A DNA stretch of 64,000 bases from Ampelocalamus luodianensis (Eukaryota > Streptophyta > Magnoliopsida > Poales > Poaceae): positions 19,429,488 to 19,493,487 of the forward strand of contig CM070625.1 of the NCBI GenBank assembly GCA_036346255.1. The letters run 5' to 3'. This document shows, piece after piece, positions 57,451 through 64,000 of this stretch (its first letter is position 1; each line of letters opens with the position of its first letter). A program made the translations under genes and the position numbers. Under the pieces are notes generated by a model. That model had not been told where the DNA came from. It was given only the letters and a program-made list of their open reading frames with translations, and made no database searches.

Positions 57451-59462
57451 AGTGTGCTCAAAGACTCAAATGACTAAGCTAATTTGAGACAAGCACAATC
57501 TTGTATTCTTGTACAATCAAATTCATACATGAATAAAAGCAAAGCAAAAAAAAGTTGCATTAAGAGTAACATTGAAAAAATCAACTTTGTGTAATAATGA
57601 TGTTGAGTCACTATAGGCTTTTGACATATAGACTTACTCATATCTCCAATGACATCATTCATATTCGGCACATCAACCTCATATGCCTCACAAAACCTTT
57701 TGACTTGGTCGAATAATGGCTCTCACCCATTATTCCTCATATCTTGCAAGCGCTCTTTCACATCTTGTATCAAGCCTATAGCTTTCACAATGTCTTGATA
57801 CTTCATTTGCAAAAACAACTGATAGCTCATTTGTTATGCTTAGCAAGGTTATTAAGAAATGCATGATGAATACAAATAGAAAGGATTTTATCTTTTTCAT
57901 CAAACTTGTTGCTCCACCATAACTTGTGTTTTGACAAGCATCTTCACTTATAAGCTTTAGTATATCCACCACTGCCTCCTACATTTGGTATATACAAAGC
58001 AAGGTTTTGAGATGTGAGCCCCACCAAGTATCTCCAGGTCTAGCTAGGTCAGCTTCCTGATGCAACCTCTCCCAGCAAAAACAAGATTATTCTCCAACAA
58101 GACATCATGGTGCTTTTCGATTAACCCATATTTTCTCATGTAAGATACACTAACCATAGTCACTATCAAGAAAACATAGTTGAAGAAATCAGCAATAGCT
58201 CTACTACAACTTGTGACAGTGACATCCACCAATTGTAACTAGTGGGTAAAGCAATGGACATAGAAAGCATTTGGATTCTCATCCCGAATAAGTTTTTGCA
58301 AACCATTAAATTCTCCTCACATATTTGAAGCTCCATCATAGTTCTGTCCATATAGCATAGAAATAGGTAAACCATGAAAATCAAGCAAACCACAAAAGCT
58401 TTCTTCAATGTGGCAAATGTGCAATTTGTTATATGCTTGATAGCAAGAAACCTTTCCGTGATCTTCCCTTGATTGTTCACAAATATGCATGTCATAAATT
58501 TTGTAAAGTTAGAACAACAGTACTACACAATAATGCAAAATGGTATGACTAAAAAAAGATGTACAACAGACCTCACAATCACTTCTATTTGCTCCTTTAC
58601 TGATACATCTCAAGACTCATCAATAAGCACTACGAAATTCTCATCTCCAATCTCACCCTCAATCACTTTTGTGACCTCTTGTGTGCAAGTTTTGGAAAGG
58701 TCATTTTGAATATCTACAAAAATCATAACTGCATGCCCAGGAGCTGTATGAAATGCATCCTTCACTTCCTCCTTATCCTTGTATCAATCCAACAACTCTT
58801 TGTTGATGGAAGTGGATGATTCATCATGTCCACGAAAAGCTTTACCTGGCACTATGAGATATCTTGCATAATCTAAATATGCAGTCAAATGAATTTTTTT
58901 ATGCAATTTCGGTCACCTTAGTGTAGGCATTCATTTTACTAGACACACTTGATAGTTGATTTTTTAAGTCATCACACTCACCCCTTGCGATGTTGTGGGA
59001 ACTATTTGGACCACCAACATGTTTATTAAAAGCATCTATAATCGTCTTCCAACGAAAGAACCCAACTTTCGTAAATACATCATTACCAAATGTATTAGGT
59101 TGTGTCGGTTTCTTCAAAAGAAAACAATAGAAACAAAAAACGACCACCTTTTCCACACCATATTCTAACCAATTGAACTTATTAAACCATAATTCTTGAA
59201 AGAATCTCAACACTTTGACATCCAATATCTTTGGAAAGGTGTGCCCAATTACTCGAGTTGGACCATTCAACAAACATGCCCACCTCACTTCATCTCTAAT
59301 TTCACTGACAAAATCTTCTATTGGTATGCGATGCACCGGATTGACAATAATTTCATCTGAATTAAATTCTAGTCGATGCTTCTTTGGTTGAGTTATGCTC
59401 TTATCGGTTGGGGTACTACTTGAATTACTTTTGAAATAATTACACAAAGTTTGTTTCTCCAA
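57450..59462 (-). pseudogene. hAT-type transposase with TTF zinc finger, decayed
   Basis: From ATG 59462 (MEKQTLCNYFKSNSSS) a 187-codon frame covers a TTF-type zinc-finger region (VVVFCFYCFLLKKP, FFRWKTIIDAFNKHVGG, SSHNIARGECDDLKNQ). Downstream, in changing frames, come a DUF4371-like core (FVVLID, GKITERFLAIKHI), an HxxAH-like region around 58230, and VDILKLISEDACQ with GGATSLMKKIKSFLFVFIMH near 57860-57970. The order matches plant ZMYM1-like hAT transposases. The C-terminal dimerisation domain is missing or unrecognisable. Several stops and frameshifts make it a pseudogene. Sequence at 59463-60150 is GC-rich upstream leader. Confidence 0.8.
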
Positions 59463-60415
59463 TATTGCAAACCTACAAACAAATTGCTAATTGAGTATAT
59501 ACCACACTCCAGTAGCCCACTCCATGGCTCCCTGACTCCCTAGTCCCTCTTCTAGTCTCCTCAGCCTCCTGGCTCCAGTGACCAGCCTCGCCTCCTTCAC
59601 TCCTCCTTGGGACCTCGGCGGCTCCCGTCCTCCCCCTCACCTCGCCTTAGCGTCTGCGGCTCCCGACCCTATGGCCTCCGAGCTTCCTCGCCTCCTTCGC
59701 TCCTCTAGGCCTTCGGCTACGGGCGGGCGGCAGCTGCTTCCCCGCCCTCCAGGCCAACTCCCTCCTCGGGCCTCCGGTCTCCCCCGCCTCCTCAAGCTAC
59801 TGGTGGCACCGTGGCGACTCCCATCCTAGCTCCCTCATCGTCGCAACACTGCTGCCAGCCGCCTCGGTTCTTGTCCTCAGGTGCGTTCCCCTCACAAATC
59901 CTCAATCAATTGGAATTTAGGATTTTAAAATGGGGAACATGAGGTGCAAAGGTGGGCCGTGGGATGGATGAGGCAGTTGGGCCTTGTGGGCTTCGGCAAA
60001 GGCCTACAAATCCTTTTCTTCCTCCTTCTGCAAAACGAACGCAGCTGCTTAGGGGCCCTCAGACGGCCGGAGGTTGGTTGGGTCAGGGAAGGGGGGTCTG
60101 GCGGTGGCGTGGAGCGTAGATTGAAGCCTGATGAAGCCCCTCACCCTGGTTAGCTATACTCTAGCTTCTTTGGTTTTAACCTTTGGCCATGATTAGGTCA
60201 AGCATTGCAATTTACAAATAAGCAAAACATGATAAATAACATCACAAAGAAAACTTGACTGTCTAATAGCATCTGAAACATCAATTATGCAGAATAGACT
60301 TGTTCAAATTTGATAAATGAGAAATGTGTCGAATCGTTCATAGTGAGCACCGAACAAAACTGCAAAAGTGCGTTTGACGTTATCCGCTGAAAAAAGAGAG
60401 AGAAGAGATCCACAT
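59463..60415. other. GC-rich then AT-rich spacer between hAT remnant and LINE
   Basis: Positions 59520-59890 are CTCC-rich with Pro/Leu/Ser-rich open frames lacking a domain, and may be the 5' leader of the hAT gene. Positions 59930-60150 are GC-rich. 60160-60415 is AT-rich. No gene is supported. Confidence 0.4.
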
Positions 60416-63400
60416 CTATTTTTTATCCAGAAAACTTCCCAGCTTTTATAGAAAGCTAATATCCAAAATTACAAAAAGTTTGAATAAGACATGCTGGGGA
60501 TACTAGCTTACCCAAGGAGTAACAACAAGATCACAAAGTCAGGTTGAGCCAACAAACCCAAGCCTACTAAAACCAGAAAATAGTAGACAACACGAAACTA
60601 ACAGGACAACAGAAATTACATTTTATCTAGAGAACATAACCATTTCATCTAGACTTCTACTGAATTCATCAAATTATCAAGCTTCATTTGCTCCTCCTTT
60701 TTTATTAGAACCCGCCACCACTGCAAACACGACATAAATTTGAACATTACTTCAGAAGGTTGCTTAGGAAAAGTCATCTCAATTGCCAGCTTATTCCTGA
60801 TTTTGCATAACGTCCAGATAAAAACTGTAAAACTGAATAAAGCAATATGGTAGTTATTAGCACCCCATTCATCCAACCAACATAGATGAAAATCATCTAG
60901 AAAATCTGAACATCTCTTCCACTCTAGAATCTCTTTTAAACAGGTCCAAGCAAATTTTGTCAAAACACAATGAAAGAGAACATGATTGGCATCTTCCATC
61001 ACCCCACAAAGAATGCAATTAACATTCCCTTTCCAGTTTCTAGCACTGAGCTGATCCGCCGTTTGAATCCTATTTTGGTAAGTTTGCCAAAGAAAAATCT
61101 TCACTTTAAGAGGGATCCTACTAGACCAAAGTTTCTGCAATTTCCTGTTTATAACCCCCCAAAAGCCAAATGTCTGTACAAGGATTTAACTGTGAAGTGC
61201 CCATTCTTTTCCAAACACCACCCCACCTGGTCCTTCTTCCCATTAAGCAAAACCCCATCTAAATCCTCCTTAAGAGTTCTCCACAACTCTTCTTCCTCCC
61301 TTCCAAAGTTTCTGGCAAAACTAATTTGCCAAACCCCTTTCACCGGACACTCTACCACTTTAATGTCAAGATCAGAACAAATGAAATACAACAAAGCAAA
61401 TTTAATTTTCAAAGGACAGTCATCTAACCACACATCATGCCAAAAATAAGTACTCCTATTACCGAACTTGTAAGAAGCCCCCAAATTGAAAATGGATTTG
61501 ACCTTGTGAATAGATTTTTAGAACTGAGAAACTCTACTAGGTAGGGAGTCCCTAAAATCACTCCTGGGAAAGTATTTAGCTTTTAAAATCCTATACCAAA
61601 CCTCATCTTTAGCCCAACTGATCCTCCATAACCATTTACATAACAAGCAGTCATTCATCAATCTGGTATCGATCACCCCCAGACTACCAAAATCTTTTGG
61701 TCTACACACTGCTTTCCAGTTGACCATGTGGTACCTAAACTTATCACTAGCTCCTTTCCAAAAGAATCTAGATCTAATACCATCCATTCTCCTCTGAGTA
61801 TCCTCATTTAATCTATATAACCCCATTGTGTAAATGGGTAAACTGCTGAGACAACTATTAGTCAAAATCAATCTACCCCCTGAGGATAAAAGATTGTTTT
61901 TCTAGTTATCCCGTCTTTATCCTGCTTGCTCATAATTTTCCCTGCAGCCTTCTTAGTTAAATGCATCTCCCCAATATCAATTCCTAAGTAAGTGAGAGGG
62001 AGCACCCCAAGCTTACAGATGAAATTATTCAAAACTTTCATGGCTTCCATCTGATCCACCCCCAACACAAACACCTTACTCTTATGATAATTGATCTTTA
62101 ATCCAGACATCCATTCAAAACAATATAACATAAATTTTAGGTTAAGAATAAATTTTTCCTCACACTCTATCATCAAAACTGTGTTATCTACATACTACAG
62201 AAGAGACACCCCCCTGGGATTAAGTAAGACACCACCCCTCTGATCAAACCATTCTCTTGAGCTTTGGCTATCATCACTGCCAGAGCATCAGCTACTAAGT
62301 GAAACAACAGAGGAGATAAAGGATCCCCCTACCTTAACTCCTGTGAGTGGAGAAGTAAGGACCCACTTTACCATTTATATTAATACTCACCTTCCCCCCT
62401 TGATTGAACTCATCACCTAATCAATCCACTTTTTAGAAAAACCCTTTCCTTTCATAACGTCCTCCAAAAAAGCTCACTAGGTTTTATCATAAGCCTTCTC
62501 AAAATCCAATTTAAGAACAACACCTTTTCTTTTAGAAATTCTCAGTTTATGCAGAATCTCATGAAGAGACACCACCCCATCCAGAATGAATCTACCCTTA
62601 ATAAAGGTAGTTTGATTCTCACTGATAACCCTGTTGGCAACCTTGCCTAATATGACAACAAGGAGCTTCGTAATGATCTTAAAACTGACATTAATCAGGC
62701 AAATGGGTCTAAACTGCTTAATAGAGTTAGCCTATTTAATCTTAGGAATTAAGGTGATCACCCCAAAGTTTAACCTATTTATGTCTAATTTACACTCAAA
62801 GAAATATGTCACTAGCTCCATAAAGCACTTTTTAATAACACCCCAAAAAGTCTTATAGAAGGAGGTAGGGAAACCATCAGGTCTAGGAGCAGAGTCAGCA
62901 GGTAATTCTTTAATAATTTTCCAAACCTCTTTTTCAGAGAAAGGCTGAACAAGACTACCATTATCACCCTCACAGATTCTGTTTCCCATATTATAGAAGT
63001 CACTAGCCAGTTGCACACATTGTCTGATTTCAAACCCAAATATTTTTTTTTATAAAACTTGTAAATATGAATTCTAATACTGCCTTCTTCTGTTAGAACA
63101 TCCCCTTCCTCCTCTAGACTAAAAATAAAGTTCTTTCTTCTTCTGTCAATGGCATAGTTGTGGAAAAACCTTGTATTAGCATCTCCTTGAGTTATCCATT
63201 TCACATCCCCCCTTTGCTGCCAAAATCTCTCCTCCATGTCATATTTTTTTTCTAAATCTTTCTCTGTTTTGTATCTGGCTACCCAATCCTCAGCTTCTAA
63301 ACCTTGCATATCTGCCTTGCTGTCCAAAATGCTTAGTAGCTCTAGAAGGACCTTCTTCTCTTTTTTTTTTGCAGATACCATTGAGATTAGACCCCAACCT

Positions 63401-64000
63401 CTCAAAAACTTTCTTAAAGAAGCCAACCCCCAACCCATTTGTCCAAGGAATAGCTAGCTTCAGAAGCCTTACTACTAAACTCCCCCCACTTCTGCAGGAC
63501 CACTTCTTTAAAACCCTCCTAGCAAAGCCACTTCTTCTTAAAAATGAAAACTCCCTGTATTAACTACCCCTTCTTCTCCAGAATTCATAACAATAGGACT
63601 GTGATCAGATCCAACTCTGGTCAGACTACAGGCAGTACACAAAGGATAATTAGCCTCCCAGTCTATTGACACCAAGATTCTATCTAGCTCCACCATGATG
63701 GGGCAAGTTTGTTTATTTGTCCAAGTAAATTTAGAACCACTCCTTTTAATCTCCTACAACTTATTGACAGAAATAAAATCATTGAACCTATCCATCAAAG
63801 AATATTTGATACAAGTAGAATTCTCATCCTCGGCTTTCCTTATCAGATTGAAATCACCCCTAAAACAAGAGGAAGTCCAGAAGTTTGACATTTGATATGC
63901 AATTCCCCTAAAAAAATCCTGGGACAACTCATGCTGAGTTGGACCATAGACTGTCACCAGTTCCCACCTGAAATTGTTCAACTCATGTCTCACCACCATA
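60416..64000 (-). mobile_element. L1-type LINE (RIX), 3' end present, 5' end beyond the window
   Basis: The minus strand reads, from the window edge, the endonuclease C-terminal part (ELVTVYGPTQHE, GDFNLIR near 63850, SDHSPI near 63600). Then come the linker, the reverse transcriptase (LPADSAPRPDGFPTSFYK near 62870, MSGLKINYHKSKV near 62090, LPLTYLGIDIG near 61990), and the C-terminal zf-RVT domain (PLKVKIFLWQ with CILCGVMEDANHVLFHC near 61000). The element ends in a short A tail at about 60418. Frames shift repeatedly, and the catalytic box reads YVDN with a stop just before it, so the copy is dead. Confidence 0.88.

Overview
This is plant nuclear DNA from a grass (Poaceae), probably a panicoid. 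The evidence is GC-rich first exons (CDPK and DYRK-type kinase), spliceosomal introns, a plant H4 gene with a type I cell-cycle promoter element, and grass-type repeats (Tekay-like Ty3/gypsy LTRs, TTF-type hAT, RIX-type LINE, small foldback elements). There is no prokaryotic content.

Layout. (1) 1-18 kb is repeat territory. A reverse-oriented LTR-like fragment is followed by a complete Tekay/Del-type chromovirus at 2204-14119, with 3.28-kb LTRs and target-site duplication (TSD) CTCTT. Then come a Tourist-like MITE (15326-15607), a GC-rich foldback element (15842-16745) and another MITE (17229-17652) that hosts a LINE 3' fragment with a 14-bp TSD. (2) 18-45 kb is a gene island with five recognisable genes: a CPK13-type calcium-dependent protein kinase (+, 18175-25065, 7 exons), a plant DYRK-family kinase (+, 28284-36351, 8 exons, apparent 1-bp frameshift), an FCP1/SCP-like HAD phosphatase with an N-terminal membrane segment (-, 37349-39616, 6 exons), an At4g08330-like small zinc-ribbon protein (+, 41727-42844, 2 exons) and histone H4 (-, 44303-44614). 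Introns of the two kinases carry a short non-autonomous LTR element, a non-autonomous hAT element and a Mutator-like foldback MITE; an intergenic SINE lies at 40.2 kb. (3) 45-64 kb is repeats again: a single-frame pseudogene broken by nonsense codons (46.5-47.6 kb), a 2.5-kb solo LTR interrupted near its end by a 5.16-kb solo LTR, a decayed TTF-zinc-finger hAT transposase (57.45-59.46 kb, -), and a decayed L1-type LINE (60.4 kb to the window end, -).

Two of the host genes are signalling kinases, one is a predicted membrane-anchored phosphatase, and H4 is a cell-cycle gene. Nothing in the sequence indicates that they act as a unit; they look like ordinary grass genes.

Most notable observations: the two LTRs of the 12-kb chromovirus differ largely by one- to two-base changes centred on CAG/CTG (CHG) sites, which suggests methylation-associated sequencing error in uncorrected repeats rather than real decay. 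A palindromic block around CTATTCGAATAG is kept in otherwise diverged LTRs. One solo LTR is unusually long. I did not find evidence for a wholly new biological system.
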